Program-made: the position numbers and the translations under genes
In this document: piece after piece, positions 26,340 through 33,822 of the stretch
Numbering within the stretch: the first letter of the stretch is position 1
Layout: each line of letters opens with the position of its first letter
Assembly: GCF_900115685.1 (NCBI RefSeq)
Contig: NZ_FOXJ01000006.1
Span: forward strand, 1 to 64,000
Direction: 5' to 3'
Length of the DNA: 64,000 nucleotides
Source of the DNA: Variovorax sp. 770b2
GTDB taxonomy: Bacteria > Pseudomonadota > Gammaproteobacteria > Burkholderiales > Burkholderiaceae_C
Notes under the pieces: model-generated
Told to the model about the DNA's origin: nothing
What the model saw: only the letters and a program-made list of their open reading frames with translations
Databases searched by the model: none

Positions 26340-27188
26340 ATGACGATCCAGACCGTCGGCATCATCGGCGCCGGAACGATGGGCAATGGCATTGCGCAGG
26401 CCTGCGCGGTGTCCGGCGTCAATGTGGTGATGGTCGACGTCGCGCAAGCGGCGGTCGACAAGGGCCTGGCCACCGTCTCGGGCAGCCTCGACCGGCTGAT
26501 CAAGAAAGAAAAGCTCACGCAAGAGCAGAAGGCCACCGCGCTCGCGCTGATCAAGGGCTCGACGAACTACGACGACCTGAAGGGCGCGCAACTGGTCATC
26601 GAAGCGGCCACCGAGAACCACGCGCTCAAGCTCAAGATCCTCAAGCAGGTCGACGAACTGGTGGCGCCCGAAGTCATCGTCGCGTCGAACACCTCGTCGA
26701 TCTCGATCACGCAACTGGCGGCCGCCACCTCGCGTCCCGACCGCTTCATCGGCATGCACTTCTTCAACCCGGTGCCGATGATGGCGCTGGTGGAACTGAT
26801 CCGCGGCTATCTCACGAGCGACGCCACGCACGACGCCGTCAAGGCGCTGGCCGAGAAGCTGGGCAAGTCGCCGATCACGGTGAAGAACGCGCCGGGCTTC
26901 GTGGTCAACCGCATCCTGGTGCCGATGATCAACGAGGCCTTCTTCGTTCTCTCCGAAGGCATCGCGACCGCCGAAGACATCGACGCCGGCATGAAGCTGG
27001 GCTGCAACCAGCCCATCGGCCCGCTGGCACTGGCCGACATGATCGGCCTGGATGTGTGCCTGGCGGTGATGGAGGTGTACCTCGAACAGTTCGGCGACTC
27101 CAAGTACCGCCCCTGCCCGCTGCTCAAGGAAATGGTCGCCGCCGGCCAACTGGGTCGCAAGACGGGCCGCGGCGTCTACACGTACTGA
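26340..27188 (+). CDS. 3-hydroxybutyryl-CoA dehydrogenase
   Basis: A 282-residue NAD(P)-dependent 3-hydroxyacyl-CoA dehydrogenase of the PaaH/Hbd type. The Rossmann motif GIIGAGTMG is at residues 7-15. Candidate catalytic residues are Ser119 (NTSS), His140 (GMHFFNPVP), Glu152 and Asn190, all present. It oxidises 3-hydroxyacyl-CoA to 3-oxoacyl-CoA in short-chain or aromatic CoA-ester breakdown. The start at 26340 follows CAAGGAG. The enoyl-CoA hydratase-like gene follows after 37 bases. Confidence 0.95.
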   Translation: MTIQTVGIIGAGTMGNGIAQACAVSGVNVVMVDVAQAAVDKGLATVSGSLDRLIKKEKLTQEQKATALALIKGSTNYDDLKGAQLVIEAATENHALKLKILKQVDELVAPEVIVASNTSSISITQLAAATSRPDRFIGMHFFNPVPMMALVELIRGYLTSDATHDAVKALAEKLGKSPITVKNAPGFVVNRILVPMINEAFFVLSEGIATAEDIDAGMKLGCNQPIGPLALADMIGLDVCLAVMEVYLEQFGDSKYRPCPLLKEMVAAGQLGRKTGRGVYTY

Positions 27189-27225
27189 GTCGGCGTTCCA
27201 TAAAAACAAGGAGACAAGAAACGCC

Positions 27226-28041
27226 ATGACCGCCACACCCACCACACCGCCCGTCGAAGGCTGCATCGACACCCAGGTGCTCGACCACGTGCTGCTGATC
27301 GGCATCAACCGCCCCGCCAAGCGCAACGGCTGGACGCCGCCGATGTTCAAGCAACTGGCCGAGGCCTACACGCGCCTGGACGACGACCCGGCCCTGCGTG
27401 TGGGCGTGCTGCATGCCTTTGGCGACCACTTCACGGCGGGCCTGGACCTGCCCGCGGTCACCGAGTACATGAAGCGCGGCGAGAAGGCGATTCCCGCCGG
27501 GCTGGTGGAGCCGCACGACTTCGGCCTGCCCGACTACCGCCGCCGCACCAAGCCGATGGTGGTGGCGGTCAAGGGCATCTGCTTCACGGTCGGCATCGAG
27601 CTGATGCTGGGCGCGGACATCGTGGTGGCCGCCGACAACTGCCGCTTCTCGCAGATGGAAGTGCAGCGCGGCATCATGGCCACGGGCGGCGCCACGCTGC
27701 GCATGGCCGAGCGCGCGGGCGTGGGCAACGCGATGCTGCACCTGCTCACGGCCGACGAGTTCGACAGCGCCGAGGCGTACCGCCTTCACTTCGTGCAGAA
27801 GGTGGTGCCGGCCGGGCAGGAGCTCGATGCGGCGCTGGCCATTGCGCAGCGCATCGCGGCGCAGGCGCCGCTCGCGGTGGTGGCTACGCGGCTCAACGTG
27901 ATCAAGGCCGTGGAACACGGGCCGCTCGCGGCGGTGTCGGAATTCATCGAGACGCAGAAGCGCCTCTCCAACAGCGAGGACGCGGCCGAAGGCGTGCGCT
28001 CCTTCGTCGAGCGCCGTCCCGCGCGTTTCAGCGGTCGATAG
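27226..28041 (+). CDS. Enoyl-CoA hydratase/isomerase (crotonase) family protein
   Basis: A 271-residue crotonase-fold protein. The oxyanion-hole segments are HFTAGLDLP (about 68-76) and, downstream, QRGIMATGGATLRM. The usual hydratase glutamate pair is not obvious, so the reaction could be hydration, isomerisation or hydrolysis. It follows the 3-hydroxybutyryl-CoA dehydrogenase gene with AAGGAGAC before the ATG, so the pair probably works in the same CoA-ester pathway. A dispersed repeat begins just after its stop. Confidence 0.9.
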   Translation: MTATPTTPPVEGCIDTQVLDHVLLIGINRPAKRNGWTPPMFKQLAEAYTRLDDDPALRVGVLHAFGDHFTAGLDLPAVTEYMKRGEKAIPAGLVEPHDFGLPDYRRRTKPMVVAVKGICFTVGIELMLGADIVVAADNCRFSQMEVQRGIMATGGATLRMAERAGVGNAMLHLLTADEFDSAEAYRLHFVQKVVPAGQELDAALAIAQRIAAQAPLAVVATRLNVIKAVEHGPLAAVSEFIETQKRLSNSEDAAEGVRSFVERRPARFSGR

Positions 28042-28045
28042 GCAA

Positions 28046-28143
28046 AGCTCGCCCCCAGGCTTCGCGCACTTCGTGTCGCTTCTCCTTCCCCCTACCGGGG
28101 GCGACACCTGCAGCCCGGCAAAGCCGGTTCTGCGGTGCCTCCC
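28046..28143. repeat. Dispersed 3'-end repeat, copy 1
   Basis: About 95 bases starting AGCTCGCCCCCAGGC and containing GCGCACTTCGTGTCGCTT, CCCCCTACCGGGGG and CCCGGCAAAGCCGG. It is roughly 85 percent identical by eye to the element at 53634-53731, in the same orientation relative to the preceding gene. It starts within 5 bases of the crotonase stop. Two GC-rich hairpins are possible. Confidence 0.82.
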
Positions 28144-28195
28144 GACTGAATCTCGCCAGTTGCATGAATCCCGTTTTTTCACCGGAGCCCATTGC

Positions 28196-29548
28196 ATGCC
28201 ATTCTTTCGTTCTGTTGTCTTTCAACGCACGGCGGTCGCCGCCGCCTTCACACTGCTCGCCGTGAACACCTCCTACGCACAGACGCCGGCACCCGCCGCG
28301 CTGCCCGACCCCGCGGCCACCTCGGTCGATGCGCTGGGCTGGATGAAGGGCTTTCCGCCGCCGCCCGACAAGCAGATCACCTTCGACAACCCGGCCGGCG
28401 GCGTGTTTCCGCGCACGCGCTGGAGCTTCTCGCACGTGCGCGAGACGGTGCCCACGGCCAACGTGTGGCGCGGCAGCGGTGCGGCGAGCCCCTTGCCTTC
28501 GGCGCCGCGCGACGACATCGAGGCGGTCACCTTCAAGCCCCTTGGAAGCGCAGGCAGCGAAGAGACCGTGACCTTCGCGCAGATGATCCCGCGCACCTAC
28601 ACCGACGGCATCCTCGTGATGCACCGCGGCCGCGTGGTCTATGAAAAGTACTTCGGCGCCCTCACGCCCGAGCGGCCGCACATCGCGATGTCGGTGACCA
28701 AGTCCTTCGTCGGAACGCTCGCGGCGATCCTCGCGGACGAGGGCAAGCTCGATCCGTCGGCGCCCGTCACCAAATACCTGCCGGAGCTCAAGGACACGGC
28801 GTATGGCGATGCCACCGTGCGCCAGGTGATGGACATGACCATCGGCGTGCACTACTCCGAGAACTACGCCGACCCGAAGGCCGAGATCTGGGACTACGCA
28901 CGCGCCGGCGGCATGTTGACGCAAGGGCCGAACTACACGGGCCCCAAGTCGTTCTACGAATTCCTCGTGACGCTCAAGAAGGAAGGCGCGCACGACACCG
29001 CCTTCGCCTACAAGACGGTGAACGCCGAGGTGCTCGCGTGGATCCTGCGGCGCGCGAGCAACCAGTCGCTGGCCGACCTCTTGAGCGAGAAGATCTGGCG
29101 CCGCATCGGCGCCGAGCAGGACGCGTACTTCATGGTCGACCGCATCGGCACCGAGTCGGGTGGCGGCGGCTTGAACACCGTGCTGCGCGACCTCGCGCGC
29201 TTCGGCGAGACCCTGCGCAACGGCGGCCGCGCACCCAATGGGCAGCAGGCCATTGCGAAGGCCGTGGTCGAAGACATCCAGCGCGGCGGCGACCCCGCCA
29301 AGTTCGCCAAGGCGGGCTATGCGCTGCTGCCGGGCTGGTCGTACCGCAACATGTGGTGGGTGTCGAACAACCCGCACGGTGCGTACATGGCGCGCGGCAT
29401 CCATGGCCAGAGCATCTATGTCGATCCGAAGGCGGAAATGGTGATCGTGCGCTACGCCGCGCACCCGGTGGCGGCGAATGGGGGGAACGATCCGCTCACG
29501 CTGCCGGCGTTCCAGGCGGTGGCCGAGGCGCTGATCGCGCGCCCCTGA
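28196..29548 (+). CDS. Exported serine hydrolase, beta-lactamase/NylB-like family
   Basis: A 450-residue protein with a signal peptide (cleavage near SYAQT, residue 28). The serine hydrolase SxxK motif SVTK is at residues 166-169. The MDMTIGVHYSENYADP stretch resembles the second active-site segment of 6-aminohexanoate-dimer hydrolases (NylB-like), and a GGGGLN segment lies in the KTG position. The family includes esterases and carboxypeptidase-like enzymes; true beta-lactamase activity is not expected. It stands alone on the plus strand. The substrate is unknown. Confidence 0.88.
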   Translation: MPFFRSVVFQRTAVAAAFTLLAVNTSYAQTPAPAALPDPAATSVDALGWMKGFPPPPDKQITFDNPAGGVFPRTRWSFSHVRETVPTANVWRGSGAASPLPSAPRDDIEAVTFKPLGSAGSEETVTFAQMIPRTYTDGILVMHRGRVVYEKYFGALTPERPHIAMSVTKSFVGTLAAILADEGKLDPSAPVTKYLPELKDTAYGDATVRQVMDMTIGVHYSENYADPKAEIWDYARAGGMLTQGPNYTGPKSFYEFLVTLKKEGAHDTAFAYKTVNAEVLAWILRRASNQSLADLLSEKIWRRIGAEQDAYFMVDRIGTESGGGGLNTVLRDLARFGETLRNGGRAPNGQQAIAKAVVEDIQRGGDPAKFAKAGYALLPGWSYRNMWWVSNNPHGAYMARGIHGQSIYVDPKAEMVIVRYAAHPVAANGGNDPLTLPAFQAVAEALIARP

Positions 29549-29560
29549 TTCTTCTTCAGT

Positions 29561-30337
29561 TCAGGCGGCCGCCCGCTCGCGGGCGATGACCAGCAGCCCA
29601 TCCATGATCAGGCTCTCGACCAGTTCGAAGTGCCCGTTCATGACGGGCGCCATCTTCCAGCCCGCACCACCGGTCATGTAGCAGGCCGGCTCGGCGCCGC
29701 AGTGCGAGCGCACGTGCTGCACCATGCGCTCGACGGCGCCCGCGATGGCGTAGGTGCCGCCGCTGGTGAGCGCATCGCTGGTGTTGGTGGGAAATTCGCG
29801 CACCTCGCCGGTGGGCACATGCAGGCCCGCAGTGCCCGACTCCAGCGCGCGCAGCATGATGCCGTGGCCCGGCAGGATCAGGCCCCCCAGGAACTTGCCC
29901 TCGGCGTCGATCGCCTCCACCGTGACGGCCGTGCCGATCAGCACCACCACCATCGGCCGCGCCGGCCCTTGCGCGAGCATGCGGTGGCGCGCGCCGATCA
30001 TCGCCACGAAGCGGTCGGCGCCCAGGCGCGTGGGATGGTCGTAGCCGTTGACGATGCCGGCCTCGCCCGCGCTGGAGACCACCCAGCGCGGCGCGCAGTC
30101 GAAGCGCTCGACGATCTGCTCTTCGGCGCGTCGCCGCAGGGTGTCGCCGGCCACCACGCAGCCGAGCATGGCGCCGGGTGCGGGCAGATCGGCCCAGGGG
30201 CCATCGGCGAGGCGTTCGATGTGGTCCAGGAACTCCGCGCCCGAGGCCTGCAACGCGGCGCCCGGATGCGCCCCGTCGTAGAGCGCCCATTTCAGGCGGG
30301 TGTTGCCGATGTCGATTGCGAGGAAGGGGGATGCCAT
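29561..30337 (-). CDS. coaX: Type III pantothenate kinase
   Basis: A 258-residue ASKHA-fold kinase that phosphorylates pantothenate, the first step of CoA synthesis, and is not feedback-inhibited by CoA. Motifs are DIGNTRLKWA (residue 9 on), GADRFVA and GTAVTVEAID. The frame is open 39 codons upstream, but MASPFLAIDIGNT at 30337 is the family start. It is convergent with the serine hydrolase gene, 12 bases apart. In many Burkholderiales coaX lies next to birA; here birA is not in view. Confidence 0.96.
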   Translation of the reverse strand: MASPFLAIDIGNTRLKWALYDGAHPGAALQASGAEFLDHIERLADGPWADLPAPGAMLGCVVAGDTLRRRAEEQIVERFDCAPRWVVSSAGEAGIVNGYDHPTRLGADRFVAMIGARHRMLAQGPARPMVVVLIGTAVTVEAIDAEGKFLGGLILPGHGIMLRALESGTAGLHVPTGEVREFPTNTSDALTSGGTYAIAGAVERMVQHVRSHCGAEPACYMTGGAGWKMAPVMNGHFELVESLIMDGLLVIARERAAA

Positions 30338-30471
30338 GCGCGGGATTATTGCGACTTTGTGGTTATTCCCGCTGGCACGTCCTTGACATACGCGGCATGG
30401 GCCTACGCCGGGACACGGCGATCCGCCGCTACATTCGCCAATTCCATCCACCACGGCACAAGGAGAAAACC

Positions 30472-30933
30472 ATGGGATTGCTTAGTTTCATCAAGGAAGC
30501 CGGTGAAAAACTGTTCGGCGGCTCGTCGGCCCAGGCCGCCACGCCCGATGCGAACACGGCTGCTGCCGCAGCCATCAAGACCTACATCGAGACGCAGAAC
30601 CTCGGCCTCACCGGCCTGGAGGTGACCTACGTTGCGAGCAGCGGCGTGGTCACCCTCGCCGGCCAGGCGCCATCGCAGGAAGCCAGCGAAAAAGCCTCGC
30701 TGGCCGCGGGCAACGTGGCCAATGTGACGAGCGTGGACAACAACCTGGTCGCACCCGCCGCAGCCCCTGCGCAGTATCACGACGTGGTGAAGGGCGACAC
30801 GCTCTCGGCCATCTCGAAGAAGTACTACGGCGATGCCAACAAGTACAACGCGATCTTCGAAGCGAACAAGCCGATGCTGTCGCACCCGGACAAGATCTAT
30901 CCGGGGCAGAAGCTGCGCATTCCGGCGCTCTGA
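30472..30933 (+). CDS. kbp: BON-LysM protein, Kbp/YgaU family
   Basis: A 153-residue soluble protein without signal peptide. A BON domain (about 40-95, with SGVVTLAGQAPSQEASEKAS) is followed by a LysM domain (about 105-152, HDVVKGDTLSAISKKYYGDA and PDKIYPGQKLRIPAL). The layout and the MGLLSFIKEAGEKLFG start match E. coli Kbp (YgaU), a cytoplasmic potassium-binding protein. AAGGAG precedes the ATG at 30472. A terminator follows at 30956. Confidence 0.92.
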   Translation: MGLLSFIKEAGEKLFGGSSAQAATPDANTAAAAAIKTYIETQNLGLTGLEVTYVASSGVVTLAGQAPSQEASEKASLAAGNVANVTSVDNNLVAPAAAPAQYHDVVKGDTLSAISKKYYGDANKYNAIFEANKPMLSHPDKIYPGQKLRIPAL

Positions 30934-30955
30934 TCTTCTTCAGGCACGCCATTTG

Positions 30956-30987
30956 AAAGGGCCCACTGGAAACGGTGGGCCTTTTTG
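30956..30987 (+). terminator. Intrinsic terminator after the Kbp-like gene
   Basis: GGCCCACT and GGTGGGCC pair around a short GAAAC loop, followed by TTTTTG and further Ts, 23 bases after the stop codon. Confidence 0.85.
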
Positions 30988-31013
30988 TTTTTGGGTGGGT
31001 TTGTTCAGGGCGG

Positions 31014-31109
31014 GTGCGCAGGCCACCGGGTACTCCCCTCCGCGAATGTCCCCCGGGCTTCGCCCTCCTCCTTGATTTCGCTGCGGGGAGTACCCGATGG
31101 CCTGCGCAC
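31014..31109. repeat. Large palindromic element 1
   Basis: Arms GTGCGCAGGCCA-cc-GGGTACTCCCC (31014-31038) and GGGGAGTACCC-ga-TGGCCTGCGCAC (31085-31109) are complementary except for a two-base mismatch. Between them lies a core of about 40 bases running from CGCGAATGTCCCCC to CTCCTCCTTGATTTCGC. The same core recurs inverted in element 2, but the arms are unrelated. No ORF is supported here. It lies between the convergent Kbp-like and rhodanese genes. Confidence 0.75.
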
Positions 31110-31152
31110 TGGGCACGCTCTGGGTGAACCGCCGATCAACGACCGCTCTGAA

Positions 31153-31252
31153 GCGCTCGCGCCGATGGTGGGCTCTCTGTTTCGCGAAATAAAGGAGGAG
31201 GCGAAGCCGGGGGACATTCGCGAAACAGAGAGCCCACCGTCGGCGGGAGTGC
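31153..31252. repeat. Large palindromic element 2
   Basis: A perfect 22-base inverted repeat (31167-31188 with 31217-31238, beginning GGTGGGCTCTCTGTTTCG) extends with few mismatches to about 36-base arms. It encloses a core that, read on the minus strand, matches the core of element 1 except for a few single-base changes and gaps. It ends 11 bases before the rhodanese stop. The region 30988-31263 holds only this pair; no gene is seen. Confidence 0.78.
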
Positions 31253-31263
31253 CGCCCCGAACG

Positions 31264-31674
31264 CTAGCTCTGCTTCCAGGGCAGCCCGCGCTTGCGCCAG
31301 CCGCCGATCTGCCCACGGTGTCCGCTCTCGTCCGGATTGCCCTCGAAGCCTTCGAGGATGTTGTAGGCCTCCAGCCCCAGTTCGGTGGCGCGCTTCGCGG
31401 CCGCGATGGAGCGCACACCGCTTCGGCACAACAGCACCAGCTTCTTGCCGCCATCACCCGCAGCGCGAACACCGTCATCGAACGCCGGGTTCAGCGCCAT
31501 GCCCGGCCATTGCTTCCACGCCAACGGCACGGCGCCGGGGACGTAGCCGACCCACTCGCGCTCGGCATCGGTGCGCACGTCGACCAGCACGGCCTCGCCG
31601 CTCGCGAGCCACAGCGCGGCCTGCTCGGGCGTCACGTCGCCGGCGTAGCCCTTTTCAACAACGGGTTCAGTCAT
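31264..31674 (-). CDS. Rhodanese-like sulfurtransferase
   Basis: A 136-residue single-domain rhodanese. The active-site loop is LLCRSGVRSIAAA, with the catalytic cysteine in CRSGVR. An upstream motif VLVDVRTDAEREWVGYVPGA is typical. It would transfer sulfane sulfur, for example to thiols or cyanide, in the cytoplasm; its physiological partner is unknown. It has no signal peptide. It is divergent from the TRAP transporter genes. Confidence 0.92.
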   Translation of the reverse strand: MTEPVVEKGYAGDVTPEQAALWLASGEAVLVDVRTDAEREWVGYVPGAVPLAWKQWPGMALNPAFDDGVRAAGDGGKKLVLLCRSGVRSIAAAKRATELGLEAYNILEGFEGNPDESGHRGQIGGWRKRGLPWKQS

Positions 31675-31760
31675 GTGTCTGCGTCCTTCAAATCCATAGG
31701 GTTACTGCACGGGAAAGGGCCGTCTTTACTTTGCCCGGTGCCCTCGCCGGATGGTGGAAT

Positions 31761-31780
31761 TTTTCACCAGTTCGTGAAAA
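31761..31780. promoter_or_regulatory. Operator-like inverted repeat upstream of the TRAP operon
   Basis: TTTTCAC (31761-31767) and GTGAAAA (31774-31780) are perfect complements with a six-base spacer. It lies about 115 bases before the dctP start and 90 bases before the divergent rhodanese start. Suggests a dimeric regulator such as an IclR or GntR type. No such gene is adjacent. Confidence 0.4.
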
Positions 31781-31892
31781 CCCTGTTTGTCGCGGTTTCC
31801 TGCGCGCCAAAGATGCGGCTCGGGGCTGCCAAACATAACTCCAAGACAGCGGCCAGGGTTCTTCCGTCAGAACTTGTATGGAGAGAGACAAC

Positions 31893-33002
31893 ATGACAGA
31901 CAGCAAATTGCCCCGCCGCCGCGGGCTGCTCAAGGGCGCGGCCGTGGCCGCGGGCGCCATGTCCGTGCCGATGATCAGCACGGCACAAACCACCTCGCTG
32001 CGCTTCCAGAGCACCTGGCCGGCGAAAGACATCTTCCATGAGTACGCCAACGACTTCGCCAAGAAGGTGAACGACATGGCCGGCGGCCGCCTGAAGATCG
32101 AGGTGCTGCCTTCCGGCGCGGTGGTGCCCGCGTTCCAGCTGCTGGAGGCAGTGAACAAAGGCACGCTCGACGGCGGCCATGGCGTGGTGGCGTACCACTA
32201 CGGCAAGAACTCCGCGCTCGCGCTCTGGGGCTCGGGCCCGGGCTTCGGCATGGACGCCAACACCGTGCTGGCCTGGCACAACTACGGCGGCGGCAAGGCA
32301 CTGCTCGAGGAGATCTACAAGAGCCTGAACATGGAGGTGGTGTCGTACCTCTACGGCCCGATGCCCACGCAGCCGCTCGGCTGGTTCAAGAAGCCGGTGG
32401 CCAAGGTGGAAGACATGAAGGGCCTGAAGTTCCGCACCGTCGGGCTGGCCGTGGACATGTTCACCGAGATGGGTACCGCGGTGAACCCGCTGCCCGGTGG
32501 CGAAATCGTTCCCGCGCTGGACCGCGGGCTGATCGATGCGGCCGAGTTCAACAACGCCTCCAGCGACCGCGTGCTCGGCTTTCCCGACGTGGTGAAGAAC
32601 TGCATGCTGCAGAGCTTCCACCAGTCGGGCGAGCAGTTCGAGGTGTTGTTCAACAAGGGCAAGTACAGCGCGCTGTCGCAGGAGCTGCGCTCGATCATCG
32701 ACTACGCCGTGCAGGCCGCGAGCGCCGACATGAGCTGGAAGGCGGTGCAGCGCAACTCGCAGGACTATGCGGACATGAAGAAGGCCGGCATCAAGTTCTA
32801 CAAGACACCCGATGCGGTGCTGCGCGCGCAGCTCGCTGCGTGGGACAAGACGGTGGAGAAGAAGGCCGGAGAGAACCCGCTCTTCAAGAAGGTGCTGGAT
32901 TCCCAGCGCGTGTTCGCCGAGCGTGCGCTGCAATGGCAGAACGACTACGGCGTCGATTTCAAGATGGCCTACAACCACTACTTCAGCAAGAAGAAGGCCT
33001 GA
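31893..33002 (+). CDS. TRAP transporter substrate-binding protein, DctP family
   Basis: A 369-residue periplasmic solute receptor. It has a twin-arginine-type signal (PRRRGLLKGAAVAAG, residues 6-20), unusual among DctP proteins but common in Variovorax binding proteins. The mature part starts near TTSLRFQSTWP. The conserved arginine region GLKFRTVG and the ALDRGLIDAAEFNN helix are typical for TRAP receptors of the DctP7/mannitol-chloroaromatic subgroup. ATG 31893 follows GGAGAG. ATG 31878 is possible but lacks a site. The ligand is unknown. Confidence 0.92.
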   Translation: MTDSKLPRRRGLLKGAAVAAGAMSVPMISTAQTTSLRFQSTWPAKDIFHEYANDFAKKVNDMAGGRLKIEVLPSGAVVPAFQLLEAVNKGTLDGGHGVVAYHYGKNSALALWGSGPGFGMDANTVLAWHNYGGGKALLEEIYKSLNMEVVSYLYGPMPTQPLGWFKKPVAKVEDMKGLKFRTVGLAVDMFTEMGTAVNPLPGGEIVPALDRGLIDAAEFNNASSDRVLGFPDVVKNCMLQSFHQSGEQFEVLFNKGKYSALSQELRSIIDYAVQAASADMSWKAVQRNSQDYADMKKAGIKFYKTPDAVLRAQLAAWDKTVEKKAGENPLFKKVLDSQRVFAERALQWQNDYGVDFKMAYNHYFSKKKA

Positions 33003-33025
33003 GAAATCTGCCGATGACGGTTCGC

Positions 33026-33057
33026 GCCAGTCATCCGGAACGCTCCGGATGGCTGGC
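33026..33057 (+). promoter_or_regulatory. Intercistronic hairpin between dctP and dctQ
   Basis: GCCAGTCATCCGGA and TCCGGATGGCTGGC form a 14-base stem with one G-T pair and a four-base loop. There is only a short T-run after it. Such hairpins after binding-protein genes often protect the upstream mRNA and lower expression of the membrane subunits. Confidence 0.55.
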
Positions 33058-33092
33058 TTTCCGATGCGTGCTTTTCTGCCTGCCATGCCTTC

Positions 33093-33761
33093 ATGACCAT
33101 CCAACGTTTCCTCCACACCGTCGACCGGTTCAGCATGGTCGTAGGCAAGACCTTCTCGTGGCTCATCGTGGCGCTGATGCTGCTGGTGTGCGGCGAGGTC
33201 TTCAAGCGCTATGCGCTCAACGCGCCCACCGCCTGGATCTTCGATGCCAACAACATGCTCTACGGCACGCTCTTCATGATGGGCGGCGCCTACACCCTCT
33301 CGCAGGCCGGCCATGTGCGCGGCGATTTCTTCTACGGCAGCATGAAGCCGCGCACGCAGGCCGCGCTGGACCTCGTGCTGTTCGCCATCTTCTTCCTGCC
33401 GGGCGTGGTGGCGCTCACCTGGTCGGGCTGGACCTACTTCGGCGAATCGCTCGCGATGCACGAGCAGACCTTCAATGCAGACCCGATACCGGTCTACCCC
33501 TTCAAGTTCGTGATCCCGGTGGCTGGCGCCGTGCTGCTGCTGCAGGGCATCGCCGAGATGGTGCGCTGCGCGCTGTGCCTGAAGACCGGCGTCTGGACGC
33601 CGCGCCTGAAGGATGCGGAAGAAATGGACGTGGTCGGCGAACAGCTCGCCGGCAGCAGCTACGTCGACGAGGCCGACAAGCGCGAAGTGATCGACAGGGC
33701 CAAGGCGATCGAGCAGGCCGCGCAGCAGCGCAAGAGCGACTCGACCGGAGGTGCCGCATGA
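33093..33761 (+). CDS. TRAP transporter small permease, DctQ family
   Basis: A 222-residue membrane protein with four helices, longer than the usual DctQ because of a charged C-terminal tail (residues 160-222, rich in Asp, Glu and Lys). Typical features are WLIVALMLLVCGEVFKRYALN and the DANNMLYGTLFMMGGAYTL helix. It bridges the receptor and DctM. Its stop overlaps an internal micro-ORF start (ATGA at 33758) belonging to the dispersed repeat that precedes dctM. Confidence 0.9.
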   Translation: MTIQRFLHTVDRFSMVVGKTFSWLIVALMLLVCGEVFKRYALNAPTAWIFDANNMLYGTLFMMGGAYTLSQAGHVRGDFFYGSMKPRTQAALDLVLFAIFFLPGVVALTWSGWTYFGESLAMHEQTFNADPIPVYPFKFVIPVAGAVLLLQGIAEMVRCALCLKTGVWTPRLKDAEEMDVVGEQLAGSSYVDEADKREVIDRAKAIEQAAQQRKSDSTGGAA

Positions 33762-33822
33762 GCGCCGCGCCGGCCCGCCCCAGGCAAGCGCGCACCGCAG
33801 TGCGGAGCACGGAGGTTACGGA
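33756..33822 (+). repeat. Dispersed start-site repeat, copy B, with a 22-codon micro-ORF
   Basis: A 67-base element nearly identical to copy A (14042-14108), ending directly before the dctM ATG and supplying its GGAGG. From ATG 33758 it encodes MSAAPARPRQARTAVRSTEV plus two more residues and stops at 33826. The micro-ORF thus overlaps the dctQ stop and the dctM start, each by an ATGA. It could act as a translational bridge between dctQ and dctM. Confidence 0.8.

Noticed and set aside
28196..29548. A beta-lactamase resistance gene
   Set aside because: The SxxK motif is shared by many esterases; the second motif resembles NylB-type hydrolases, not class C beta-lactamases.
31014..31252. Retron, integron attC sites or a CRISPR remnant
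   Set aside because: No reverse transcriptase or integrase gene, no attC core pattern and no regularly spaced repeats.
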